Shown here piece by piece: positions 25,801 to 36,000 of a DNA stretch of 40,430 nt (the first letter of the stretch is position 1; each line of letters opens with the position of its first letter). The notes under the pieces were generated by a model that did not search any database, was not told where the DNA came from, and saw nothing but the letters and a program-made list of their open reading frames with translations. A program made the position numbers and the translations under genes. Source of the DNA: Candidatus Parabeggiatoa sp. HSG14 (lineage in GTDB: Bacteria; Pseudomonadota; Gammaproteobacteria; Beggiatoales; Beggiatoaceae); NCBI GenBank assembly GCA_030378085.1, contig JAUCGK010000007.1, positions 1-40,430 of the forward strand. Reading direction: 5' to 3'.

Positions 25801-28216
25801 CCGAAGCTTCATACAAGGCCAACGTCAAATCATAGTGCGTTTGCCAACTCTCAGGGCTTAAGAGTTTTAGTCCAACGATTAAATATTGATTCGCTGCCGT
25901 ATAAGCCGTAGAAGCTTTGGCTTTGCGTCCGGCTTGCAAATTTAATTGAGCCAATTCATCTCGTTCGGTTTGAACCGAAATTAAATCAATTCCCTGATTC
26001 ATTTGATTGACAATATCAAAAATATTCTCGTCAAGTTCTTCTTCAGGGGTATGACTTTTCAATAATTGCCCAATTTGAAGGTGAGTGATGGCTTTTTGTG
26101 CTTCTGGAATCAAAGAATAGGCGGCTTGTTGCACCCTGTCATGCAAAAACCGATAAGGAACCGACAACGTTTGAACTTCCAATGCTTCATTTGAGTCGGT
26201 GGCTTGAAAGAACTTGTAAACATCGCTTACCGGTATAATAAGACCTTCTTGTAACGCTTTCCATAAATCGGCCGCTGTATCAGCTTGAGACTTTTCGAGG
26301 ACAATGGATAGGGTGGCTAAATTAAATTGGTTACCAATACAAGCTGCCATTTTTAGCACGTTTTGCGTATGAATAGGCAATTTTTGAAGCTGTAATGCCA
26401 TAAATTCGACGACATCATCGCTAACAGTCAATAGTTTGACTTGGGCAATATCACATTGCCAATAACCACAATCGAAATTGAAGATCATCAATTGTTCTTC
26501 ATGAAGAAATTTAAGAAATTGATTCGTGAAGAATGGATTCCCTTGGGTTTTTTGGCTCACCAATTCAGTCAGTGGATTGGCCTTTTCGACTGGGCAACTG
26601 AGCGTATCGGCTATTAAACGGTTAAGCTCAGGTTGAGCCAGTGGCCCAAGGGTGATTTGATTGACCAGCGCATCGGTTTTCCGAATGTCTTCTAAGATCA
26701 AGATAAACGGATGGGCAGCATTGACTTCGTTATCTCGATAAGCCCCCATCAATAATAAATAATGACTATCTGTTTGCTCCATTAACAATTGCATCAATTT
26801 GAGGGAAGCCGAATCAATCCATTGCAAGTCATCCAAAAAAATCACTAACGGATGTTCTGCAGTGGTAAATACTTTGATGAATTTTTGCAATAACAGATTA
26901 AAGCGATTTTGCGCGGCACTTCCTTCCAATTCTTGCACGGGCGGTTGCTGGCGAATAATCTGTTCTAATTCTGGAATCACGTCGATGATAACTTGTCCAT
27001 TCTCTCCCAAGGCTGCCAGTATTTGGGTTTTCCAACCTTGGACTTGTGTGGCACTTTCCGTAACAAGTTGTTGCATCAGCGTTTGAAAGGCTTGCACTAA
27101 TGCTGAAAACGGGATATCACGCTTGAATTGGTCAAATTTGCCCTTGATAAAGTAACCACGTTGACGAACAATTGGTTTGTGTACTTCATTGACTAATGCG
27201 GTTTTGCCGATGCCAGAAAACCCCGCGACCAACATCATTTCGGTTTGCCCTTTACTGACTCGGTCAAAGGCTGCTAAGAGGGCTGCTACTTCAGTTTCCC
27301 GTCCATAGAGTTTTTCAGGAATTTGAAATCGATCTGAAATATCACGCTGCCCTAGTTTAAAAGGCGTAATGCTTTCGTGTGCCTGCCACTGTTGTTGGCA
27401 CTGTTCCAAGTCATAGCGGATGCCAAACGCACTTTGGTAACGTTCTTCGGTGGTTTTCGCCATTAACTTCAGAATGAGATCGTTCACCACTGATGGAATG
27501 GTGGCATTGACCTGCATCGGTGGTGTTGGCGTTTGGGCAATGTGACAATGAACTAATTCCATCGGATCATCGGATTGAAAAGGCAGTTGTCCGGTCAACA
27601 GTTCATAGAAAGTCACACCCAACGAGTAGAAATCAGTGCGATAGTCAATGCCTCGATTCATGCGCCCGGTTTGTTCTGGGGACAGATAAGCCAAGGTGCC
27701 TTCCAATACGTTAGGACTTTGAATTTCTTGGGTTTCTCTGGGGAGCAACGAAGAAATGCTAAAGTCAATCAGTTTGATTTGTTGCGTTTCCGGATGAATC
27801 AAAATATTTTGCGGTTTGATATCCTTATGAATCACTCGGTTTTGATAAAGGGCTTCCAAGGTTTTGACAATGACAATCGCCACATTGAAAAAATCTTTTA
27901 GCGTCAGTGGGTTGTCAGTGATATACTCGTAGAGAGAAATTGCCTCCACTTCTTCCATAATGAAGGCAAACCCATTATGATAAGTTTCAAGGGCATAAGG
28001 ATGGACAATCCCATCAATATCAAGGTTTTTAGCAATCGTGTATTGATTCCGAAATTGCACAAGTTCATTGAAAGTGGGATATTCATTCTTGAGGAATTTA
28101 ATCACCACCCGTTGGCTATCAGTTTCTCGTAGAGCACGATAAATTAAGGTTCTTGTGCCATCATAGAGTTTTTCAGTCATCTGATAGCCTGATAATATAG
28201 GTACTGTTTCTGTCAT
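22868..28216 (-). CDS. Multi-kinase: Ser/Thr kinase, AAA-type ATPase, helical repeats, GAF, histidine kinase
   Basis: This 1782-residue protein follows the 'signal transduction multi-kinase' layout known from cyanobacteria and large sulfur bacteria. A Ser/Thr kinase domain fills about residues 12-270 (IHKDIKPQNIL near 132; DFS instead of DFG near 150, common in this group). An ATPase domain follows, with Walker A GFSGIGKTAL near 338 and Walker B VIFLDDLQW near 455. TPR-like helices span about 740-1290. A GAF domain lies at about 1342-1495, and a histidine kinase with H-box VAGFAHELNTP (His near 1545) and HATPase motifs (NSLIHGF, SGIGLYI) forms the end. AGGA 8 bases before the ATG supports the start. 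It is cytoplasmic. Signal and targets are unknown; its phosphoryl group could feed the hybrid kinase downstream at 19105-21627. Confidence 0.9.
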   Translation of the reverse strand: MTETVPILSGYQMTEKLYDGTRTLIYRALRETDSQRVVIKFLKNEYPTFNELVQFRNQYTIAKNLDIDGIVHPYALETYHNGFAFIMEEVEAISLYEYITDNPLTLKDFFNVAIVIVKTLEALYQNRVIHKDIKPQNILIHPETQQIKLIDFSISSLLPRETQEIQSPNVLEGTLAYLSPEQTGRMNRGIDYRTDFYSLGVTFYELLTGQLPFQSDDPMELVHCHIAQTPTPPMQVNATIPSVVNDLILKLMAKTTEERYQSAFGIRYDLEQCQQQWQAHESITPFKLGQRDISDRFQIPEKLYGRETEVAALLAAFDRVSKGQTEMMLVAGFSGIGKTALVNEVHKPIVRQRGYFIKGKFDQFKRDIPFSALVQAFQTLMQQLVTESATQVQGWKTQILAALGENGQVIIDVIPELEQIIRQQPPVQELEGSAAQNRFNLLLQKFIKVFTTAEHPLVIFLDDLQWIDSASLKLMQLLMEQTDSHYLLLMGAYRDNEVNAAHPFILILEDIRKTDALVNQITLGPLAQPELNRLIADTLSCPVEKANPLTELVSQKTQGNPFFTNQFLKFLHEEQLMIFNFDCGYWQCDIAQVKLLTVSDDVVEFMALQLQKLPIHTQNVLKMAACIGNQFNLATLSIVLEKSQADTAADLWKALQEGLIIPVSDVYKFFQATDSNEALEVQTLSVPYRFLHDRVQQAAYSLIPEAQKAITHLQIGQLLKSHTPEEELDENIFDIVNQMNQGIDLISVQTERDELAQLNLQAGRKAKASTAYTAANQYLIVGLKLLSPESWQTHYDLTLALYEASAEVAYLNGDFSRQEQLVETVLLRAKSLLDKVKVYKIQVSAYMAQSKQREAVKSVLRVVKLLGITFPEEPSPEDTMRGLQETQALLAEKPIASLCELPSMTEPEQLAALQLLSSVLAAAYQATPQLLPLMVFKPVQLSVNYGNAPESIFVYAMYGLLINAMEGNIEVGYQFGQLASNLLERLNAKKLTALKCVSTDTVAIWKIHVRDTLKVLLDGYQTGLEVGDLENGTACVYHYCRHSYFAGNELPELKQEMAIYSEAIGQLKQKPILNFNNITRQTVLNLMGQSENPCHLVGEAFNEENILPQLQQANDGFGIANLYIQKMSLGYLFQDNVQALENAILAEQYLAAVAGILWVAIFHFYDSLIRLAVYPDTEESEQPALLEKVAANQEKMQTWAKHAPMNFQHKFDLIEAERHRILDKNVEAMDFFDNAIAGAKENEYLNEEALANEVAARFYLGWGKEKVAQTYMREAYYCYARWGAKAKVDDLEKRYPQLLAAILTPSETPSLTATMSTSSKTVLATSMATSSILDFATVIKASQAISDERDFEQLIQKMMQLVMENVGAERGVLILEKQGQFWLEAEARLEKECKVTLQSLPIDKASEQLLVSSAVINTVLRNKTPLVLNDATHEETLVNDPYILKKQPKSVLGQPILYHGELTGVLYLENNLMSNAFTSDRLVVLKLLATQMAISLENAQIVANLDAKVVERTVQLNDKIEELTHTRNELVQSEKMASLGRLVAGFAHELNTPIGVAVGTASTGQKKMKSILQLLDEEEVDEEELVSGLERLDEMAELTLSNLDRAANLVSSFKRTAIDQTSDEVRHFKVKRAIVDVMNTLQNHFKQTAIEFQVDCSDDIAVYSIAGAFEQILTNLIMNSLIHGFSEGKDSGSINIMAQLEKDNLHFEYSDTGKGIASENLEKIFEPFFTTHRAHGGSGIGLYICYNLITSQLNGTITCDSAVGKGVRFMIDFPVQTAFVKS

Positions 28217-28267
28217 TGAATTTTTCCTATAGTTAGGAGTAAAGTAAAAAATGTTTTCTGGTTATCA

Positions 28268-28297
28268 CGCGCCAGCGTCACTGCTATTAAGTTAAGG
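28268..28297. repeat. Copy of the GCGCCAGCGTCA/ATTAAGTTAAGG dispersed repeat
   Basis: GCGCCAGCGTCACTGCTATT then AAGTTAAGG matches the outer arms of the palindrome at 29811-29974 and a shorter copy at 37596-37613. Confidence 0.5.
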
Positions 28298-28440
28298 AAA
28301 ATTTGTTGGAGTCCAAAGCTATGGATGTCGATGCGTGAAAACCAAAACAAACAGTTAAATGACTCTCATGGGTAAATTTTACGGTTTTGTTCGCACGAGA
28401 TAAAACTCATGGGTAATTTTTGCATTTTTTTACCCATGAT

Positions 28441-28578
28441 AAGGAATCTGCATGAACTAAAATCGGATCGAGGCAAAAATGTCGAAGACACTTTTGCCTC
28501 GATCACTAAACCTGACAGGTTTTTAAAACCTGTCAGGTTTAACTCAACTTATGGGTAAATTATTTTATGCATATTCCT
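28441..28578. repeat. Family C palindromic repeat with an extra inner hairpin
   Basis: It starts AAGGAATCTGCATGAA and ends TTATGCATATTCCT, and holds the perfect CCTGACAGG hairpin (28508-28540) as at 6147-6247. A second hairpin (GATCGAGGCAAAA...TTTTGCCTCGATC, about 28466-28505) is inserted in this copy only. Just before it, CATGGGTAA occurs repeatedly. No gene lies between 28217 and 28624. Confidence 0.65.
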
Positions 28579-28624
28579 AAGAAATCTAGGATGGATAAAG
28601 CTTGTGCGTATCCACCGTCCCCAC

Positions 28625-29704
28625 TTATTCATGAAACGCACTGACAATCAGATCGAGCAAGGGTTTATTGATGTAATATGAGGTTTTCCAAAGTTTTTCT
28701 TTTTGTAAAAAACGGTATTCGACTAACATATCTAAATACTTAGTGGCCGTTTTGCGTGACACGTTCAAATCTTGCTCAAGAAAAGTAATCTTGGTATAGG
28801 GATGTTTAAAAAGGTTATTCAATAAATCTTGACTATAAATCTTGGGTAACGCTTTTCTGATCTGATGTTTGTAATCCATCATGAGCGTTTTAATTTGAAT
28901 AATAAGAAAAATCGTTTGTTCTGAAGTTTGTTCCACAGCATCAAGCATATATAAAACCCATGCTTCCCAGTTATTTTGAGTGCGAACTTCTTGCAACAAA
29001 CGGTAATAATCGGCTTTATGACGGATAATATAGCGACTCAGGTAAAGTGCGGGTAAATCTAAGAGCTGATTCAGGATCAAGTAAAGAATATTGATGATAC
29101 GTCCGGTACGTCCATTACCATCATAGAATGGATGAATACTTTCAAATTGATAATGAATGATGGCCATACGGATTAACGGATCAAGCTCATCATCCGGTGT
29201 ATTGAGATAATGTTCTAAATTATTTAACAGTGTATTAATCTTATGGGGATTCTGAGGTGGCGTATAAATGATTTCACCGGTTTGTTCATTTTTAAGTGCT
29301 GTCCCTAATTGTTTTCTAAATCCTGCGTTATTTTGCACAATTTCTTGCTGAATCGCACGGATATGATTTAAGGATAAAATCCCGCGTTGTTTAATGAATT
29401 GAAATCCCGTTTGTAAAGCGCGTGTGTAGTTTTCAACTTCTTTCACGGCTGGATTTTTCACCAAATCAGCAAAGATATTTTGCTTATAAATTTCATCATA
29501 AGTTGTGATAATATTTTCTATCGCAGAACTATCTTTGGCTTCTTGAATATACAAGGTATTGATCAAGATAGTTGCATTGGGAATAGTATTAAGAATGCCT
29601 TTTAATTCAGCTAATTTTTTATTGGCGGAAATACTTTTTTTAAGAATGGATTTCGTTTCTAAATCAATCGGTGGCGGTAAAATGGGTAAGTCAATATCTT
29701 TCAT
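28625..29704 (-). CDS. Fic family protein (class II, N-terminal inhibitory helix)
   Basis: Fic proteins transfer AMP (or another nucleotide part) from a nucleotide to hydroxyl side chains of target proteins. The core HPFYDGNGRTGR sits near residue 191 of 359 and has every catalytic residue of HPFxxGNGRxxR. An upstream SSAIENI matches the (S/T)xxxE(G/N) inhibitory motif, so the enzyme is probably autoinhibited by an N-terminal helix (class II). The C-terminal part (about 290-345) looks like a winged helix (VSRKTATKYLDMLVEY). I chose ATG 29704 (MKDIDLPILPPPIDLETKS), the usual family start. The frame stays open to 29830, but that stretch is dispersed repeat. No partner gene is adjacent; target unknown. 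Confidence 0.85.
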   Translation of the reverse strand: MKDIDLPILPPPIDLETKSILKKSISANKKLAELKGILNTIPNATILINTLYIQEAKDSSAIENIITTYDEIYKQNIFADLVKNPAVKEVENYTRALQTGFQFIKQRGILSLNHIRAIQQEIVQNNAGFRKQLGTALKNEQTGEIIYTPPQNPHKINTLLNNLEHYLNTPDDELDPLIRMAIIHYQFESIHPFYDGNGRTGRIINILYLILNQLLDLPALYLSRYIIRHKADYYRLLQEVRTQNNWEAWVLYMLDAVEQTSEQTIFLIIQIKTLMMDYKHQIRKALPKIYSQDLLNNLFKHPYTKITFLEQDLNVSRKTATKYLDMLVEYRFLQKEKLWKTSYYINKPLLDLIVSAFHE

Positions 29705-29810
29705 AAGTTTATCAATTGGTTTTTTAAAGTTCAAAAGCTTTGTTTGACAAGAACTACAAGGATTATATTTTAAAAAGGATTTAAAAAAAAGAATTTTTTT
29801 CTTGTTCCCT

Positions 29811-29974
29811 CGCGCCAGCGTCAATGCCATTAAGTTAAGGAATATTTGTAGGGTGGGTAGAACTTCGTTACACCCACCGACTATTTAAAAATGGTGGGTT
29901 GAACGTTCCGTTACTTCGTTGCGTTATCACTCTACCCACCCTACACGTCTTAACTTAATGGCAGTGACGCGCTG
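29811..29974. repeat. Nested palindrome between fic and the PKS gene
   Basis: Outer arms CGCGCCAGCGTCAATGCCAT (29811 on, then TAAGTTAAG) and its inverse CTTAACTTAATGGCAGTGAC enclose inner arms GTAGGGTGGGTAGA (29848) and TCTACCCACCCTAC (29931-29944). A GGTGGGTTGAACG core lies between. This is a two-layer inverted repeat, consistent with one palindromic element inserted into another. It could end PKS transcription. Confidence 0.65.
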
Positions 29975-30040
29975 TCGTTCTTCGTAAGTCCTCAAGAATG
30001 GGACGTTGTCGCGTGGGAACCAGAAAACGAATGATTTAAA

Positions 30041-33000
30041 TTACAGATAAGTCCTCAAGTGTTCAGCCATCATTTCAACATTGGGCGGAAAATTCATGCT
30101 AACATGCTCTCCTTGGATTTCATGAATAATTATCTCATCCGTTAAATTTTTCCAGTAATTTTCTGGATTCATGGGCATAAATGTATCACGTTCACGAGCG
30201 CGAAAAAAGAGGATTTGGCCTTGATAAGTTGTTGGTACGTAATGATTCGCTGCTTGGATGTTCACCTTGATTACATGAATAAAGTGGCGAATGTGAGCAA
30301 TTGCTTCTTTAGGATAAGTTCGGTTAGCAATCTCACTATGTTCAAAGAAATAGCGTGCTTGTTCCTCCAGAGTAAGTTGATTAAATTGTTCTGACGAAAC
30401 TAGAAAATCGGAGTTGATTTCTAATCCAAGTGCATAAGCCATGATTTTTACATCATCGATATCGGCGTTTCCTTCGGTGTTTTTTATTGAAAGTAACCCC
30501 GGCCCGGCAGTATCTGCCATAAATAATAATGCGATCTTTTGACCAAGTACGCGAAGTTGTTGGGCTATTTCAAAAGCCACAATGCCGCCAAATGAAGAAC
30601 CTCCGATTAAATAAGGCCCTTCGGGTTGGATAATTTGTAATGCCTTGATATAGTGGGTGGCCATTTCTTCAATTTTAGTTAATGGTTGTTCTTTCCCATC
30701 AATACCTTGCGCTTGAAATCCATAAACCGGTTGTCTTATTCCCAATGACTGCGCTAAATCTCGGTAAAAATAAACGTGTCCGCCAGCAGTATGAACCAAA
30801 AAGAGTGGTTGTCTAACTGGCTCTCCAGCTTGAATTTTTACCAGTGAAGACGGTAATTTCGGTGATTTTACCTGCTTATCCTTTGTTGCTATGGGTTGAA
30901 TTGATTTGGCTAAAGTAGCAATAGTCGTTTTTTCCAATAAACTGTGGGCGGATATTTCCACTTGAGTCACTTTGCATAATTCCGCAACCAATTGAACAGC
31001 CATTAAAGAATCACCGCCTAAACCAAAAAAATCGTCATGAATTCCTATTCCTTCAATCCCAAGAAAGTTCTCCCATACTTCAGTCATTTTTTGCTCAAGC
31101 TGATTACGAGGCGCAGCATAAGCGTTGCTCAACTGAGGTCGTGAGTGTGTTGCCGGTTTAGCTAAAGGCTTGGGTGCTGACTCTTTAGAGACAGCCAGAA
31201 TGGTAGAATCGGTATATTTTTCTAGCCGTGCTGGTAAATCCAGCGTCGATACAATAACTTGAGGTTTATTGTTCTGCAAAATACGTTTAAAAACCTCAAT
31301 GCCTTCTATGGGTAATAGTCCTTCTTTAAGGTATCTTTGAAACACGTTGGTTGTGGGGAGCAGTGCCTCATTAGCAGTCGATTTGTAAATCGGCTTAAAT
31401 TGAGCGGTTGATGCCCTAGAAACCAATGTTTGTAGTGCTAATTTATCTTGCAAGGAAAGCACTATCTTGCCGATATGTTTAGCCCGTGCCATGTATTCAA
31501 AGGCATCAACCACTTTTGTAATCGGAAAAACCTTCTGAGGAAGTGGACTGAGCTTTTTCGTGTTAAAGTGTTGGATAAGTTCCTTGAATAAAAAATTAAA
31601 GTGTGGACTTTCCTGACCAACTCCAACGACAAAGAACGATAGATTTTTCTCAAAATTTTGTAAGTTTAACGGTTTCTTTTCATAGACATCCCGTTTACCA
31701 ATTTCCAGAAAACGTCCAAAGGGTGCTAATACAGAGAGACTTTTGGGGATGAATTCACCTGATAAGGAGTTCAAAACCACATTGACCCCTTTTCCCTGAG
31801 TGCGTTCCATAATAATATCCGCAAAAGCCAGCGTTCTGGAATCCATAACCTGTTCAATGCCTAGAGAATGTAAAAAGGCCCGTTTTTCTGGAGTTCCAGC
31901 GGTAGCAAAGATTTCTGCCCCTAGCATTTGAGCAATTTGTACCGCTGCCAGCCCTACGCCGCCAGCGGCTGCATGAATTAGAATTCGCTCACCTTGATTC
32001 AGTCTCCCCAAATAATGCAAGGCATAATAGGCAGTCATAAAAGCGACTGGAATCGTTGCTGCTTCTTCCATAGTCAGGTGATTGGGTTTAGGCATCACAG
32101 ATAAAGCCGATGTTGTGACATAAGCACTAAAACCCGCCTGAGTGAAAGCAATCACCTCATCACCAACCTGAAATGTCTTAACGTCTTCTCCAAGCGCAAC
32201 AATTTTGCCAGCACATTCTAAGCCAAACTTAATTGGTGTATCAGCGGGCAGCATACCAAGTGCTAACAGTACTTCTTTAAAGTTAAGGCCAGTCGCACTC
32301 ACCTCAATTTCCACTTCACCCAAGCTTGGTTTGTTACGGGTAGCAGAACAAAAAGTGAGGGTATCTAAAATACCGGGGGAAGTTATCTCCAAATGGAAGT
32401 TTTCTTGTTCTGACAAGGGGAGTTGTTTTTCACTTTTATCTGTAGCCGCATCTACTTTCCTTAATGTATAGTCTTCAATCTCTACCAATTCCCGTCCTTG
32501 CTCATCCATGATTTTGATATTCAAGGTCAAGGTATCCGTAGCATGATTATGCTCAGTCCATGTGATGTAACTATAAATCTTTGCTGGAAGTGATCCCTTC
32601 ATCCGCAGCTTTTTATACGAAAATGGTAAGTACGCTTGTTTATCTTTTATGAGCGTAAAACCGGTTGCTACATCCAATAATGCGGGATGTAACTGGTATT
32701 GAGTCAGATCAGCGGCTAATGAATTTGGCAGTTCTATGAGTGCTAATCCTTGACAATGCCCTAATTTAATTTGTTTCAAGTTATTCCATCGATGGCCAAA
32801 TTCTATGAATCCTGCTGAAGTTTTCAGCTTGTTTTGCGAAAAAACCATTTCTGTTTCTTGACATTTTTCCTCAAGGACTTTGAGGTCATATTGTTCAGGC
32901 CATTCAGCCTCTATCGGAATAGTTATTTGTCCTTTAGCATATTCTTGCCAAGTGCGACCTGAATTGGCTTGACTCAAAATCACAAATTCAAACCCCTGTT

Positions 33001-36000
33001 CGCATTTGGTCAAGATAGTCCGAATTTCTTTTTCTTCATTTCCTGTAATGGTTAAGGGAGCTAACAAATAAACTTCCTTGAATTCAATAACCCCGTTATG
33101 TTTAACGTGGTTTTCAACAGCAGCTCTCGCCATTTCTAAGTAAGCGGTTCCCGGCAAGGTTGGTTTCCTCATCACCTTATGTTCACTCAATATCCAATGT
33201 TTTGATACTTTAAAATAGGTGATGTAGGTTTCGGTTCCGGCCTTTTCATCCACGATACATTGATCGAACAACGGGTGACTGATTGCTTTAGATTGAGGTG
33301 CTTGAGGGATATTAAGGGTTCCAGCGTGTTGCTTGGTCGATTCAAATGCCATACCCACTTCTTGCCAACTATCCCACAATATACTGACAGTTGATAAACC
33401 ATCCGCATTTTTATAATGAGCGAAAGCGTCAAGAAAAGCATTAGCGGCACAATAATCAACTTGTCCAAATCCACCTAAGATTGAAGTCAGTGATGAACAT
33501 AAGACCAAGAAATCTAGTTGAATATCTTTGAGAATTGCATCAAGTACCCCAATTCCCCTTACCTTAGGGGCCATAATATTCTCGGTACTTTCCCAAGTTT
33601 TTCGGTGAATAATGCCCCCGCCGGGTACGCCCGCTGTATGAATGACACCATGAATGTGACCAAATCGTGCTAATGACTGAGTGATAGCATTCTGCATTTG
33701 TTCAATATTGGTCACATCGGCATTAATCATTAAAACTTCTGCCCCCAATGTTTCAAATGTTTGCACTTTTTTGATCTTGTGGCTAATACTATCTTGCTCA
33801 TTGTGAGTTGCCAACCATTGTTGCCATTCTTTTCTATCTGGAAAAGCTGAACGCATGGTGAGTATCAGTTTAGCTTGCACCGTTTTTGCCAAGTATTCCG
33901 CCAATACCAAACCAATACCACCCAATCCCCCAGTAATCAGATAAACCCCTTTGTTCCTTAATTGTTGTGGTTCACTGGTTTGTTGTTCTAAGCGAATAGC
34001 TTCAAACGTTTGCACCCAGCGATATTGCCCACGATAAGCAATGACTGAATCTGATACATTTTGAAGCATAAATTCTGCCAACAAAGCCTCTATTAGGTTA
34101 TCTATTTTCCAAGTGACTAATTCATTTGGTAAAACAATGTCAATACTTTGGCAGGTGATATTGGGGTATTCTTGTGGAATGACCCGACAGGGACCCAAGA
34201 GGGTGGCTTTTTCTGGACACAATGCTTCGTCATCCGTGATCGCCTGTAAATGGCTTGAAATAACTTCAATTTGCAGAGATTCTGTGAAATTATGCTTACC
34301 CAGTGCTTGGGTTAAAAAGAGTAAACTGTAAAAACCCAAATTTTGAAATTGGTCAAGAAATTCAAGTCCTAATTTAGTCTCATTATTGGGAGTAACCATC
34401 CAACAATGAATAATTCTTTGAGGACGTTTGTTTTGTGCTAATAGTTCTTGTAATAGCGCATCGTAGTCATCGTGGTTGTGCGGGTTTAGCGTATATTTTT
34501 GTGCCTCGTGAGTAAATTCTTCCCCCACTGTTACGGTGATCACATCTTGTCCCAATTTTCGCAATCGTTCGACTAATTGAGAACCTAAGCCACATTCGTC
34601 TAGAAAAATTAACCAACATGACGGCTTTGTTAATGTTTTGGCATTATAAACAGCAGATGCAGTACGTTTCCAAGATGGTATGTAGAACCAATCAGCCATA
34701 TCTGGCTTTTTGTGTAAGTCAGGCTGAGGTTTAACTGTTTCGGCTTGAGTTTGAGGTTCAATCCAATAACGCTGTCGTTCAAACGGATAAGTTGGCAACG
34801 GTAAACGATAACGCTGTTCATTGGCTTGAAATTTGGCCCAATCCACCGTGATTCCCGCCATCCACAATTGTCCCAAGGTGTTTAATAAAAACGCATTATC
34901 CGATTGTTCATCTTTGGGATGGCGTAGTGACGTTAGTGCTAACTGCCCAGCATTATCAGGATGTCGTTTTGTAAAGGTGCTTAAAGTACGCCCGGGTCCA
35001 ATTTCAAGCAAAACATAATCCGATTCTTCTATTAGTTTTTTCAATCCATCGGCAAAACGTACTGTTTGGCGTATATGCTTGACCCAATAATTCGGATCCG
35101 TGGCTTCACTGTTGCTAATCCAAGTACCTGTCACATTAGAAATAAAGGATATTTTGGGTGGCTTTAAATTAATTTTTTGCACTTGTTCCAAAAAAGAACG
35201 CAATATAGGGGCCATCATCTCTGAATGGAACGCATGAGAGGTGTGCAAACGTTGACATTCTATATTTTGTTCAGCCAATTGGGTGGCTAATCGCTCCACC
35301 GCGTCAATAGGACCCGATATCACACTTTGGGATGGCACATTAATAGCCGCTAAATCAATGTTTTCATTAAGGAAAGGTTGTATTTCAGTTTCAGAAAGCG
35401 GTACGGCTAACATAGTGCCTGCTGGGACTGATTGCATTAATTGTCCACGCGCTGCAACTAACATTAATGATTCTTCTAAGGTAAACACGCCAGCTAAACA
35501 TGCGGCTACATATTCACCGATGCTATGTCCTATCATCGCTTTGGGTTTTATCCCCCAAGCCATCCATAATTGCGCCAAACTATATTCAATGACAAAGATG
35601 GCCGGTTGGGTGATAGCGGTTTGGTCGATTGCCAAAGCTGAAGCTTTGGACTCCAATAACGGGGAGGGGATTTCTAGTTTAGGGTACAATACACCTCGTA
35701 AATCTAATCCCAAATGAGGTTTGAGCAATTTAGCACAACGATCAACTTGCTCACGAAACATGGGTTCAGTTTGGTAAAGCTCTAAACCCATATTGACATA
35801 CTGCGCTCCCTGCCCAGAAAACATAAACACCACTGAAGGTTTTTCATTGTCTTTTATTGTATGGCTAAAAACCGGTTTAACTTCATCTTGGGTCGAAAGT
35901 GCATTGATAGCCTCTGCCAATGTTTGGCACACTAATAGGCGACGATGATTAAAGGCGCGGCGACCCACTTGATAAGTATAAGCGACATCGGCCAAATTTA

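Noticed and set aside
29705-29830. 42-residue N-terminal extension of the Fic protein
   Set aside because: The extension is encoded by dispersed repeat sequence; the family start matches the ATG at 29704.
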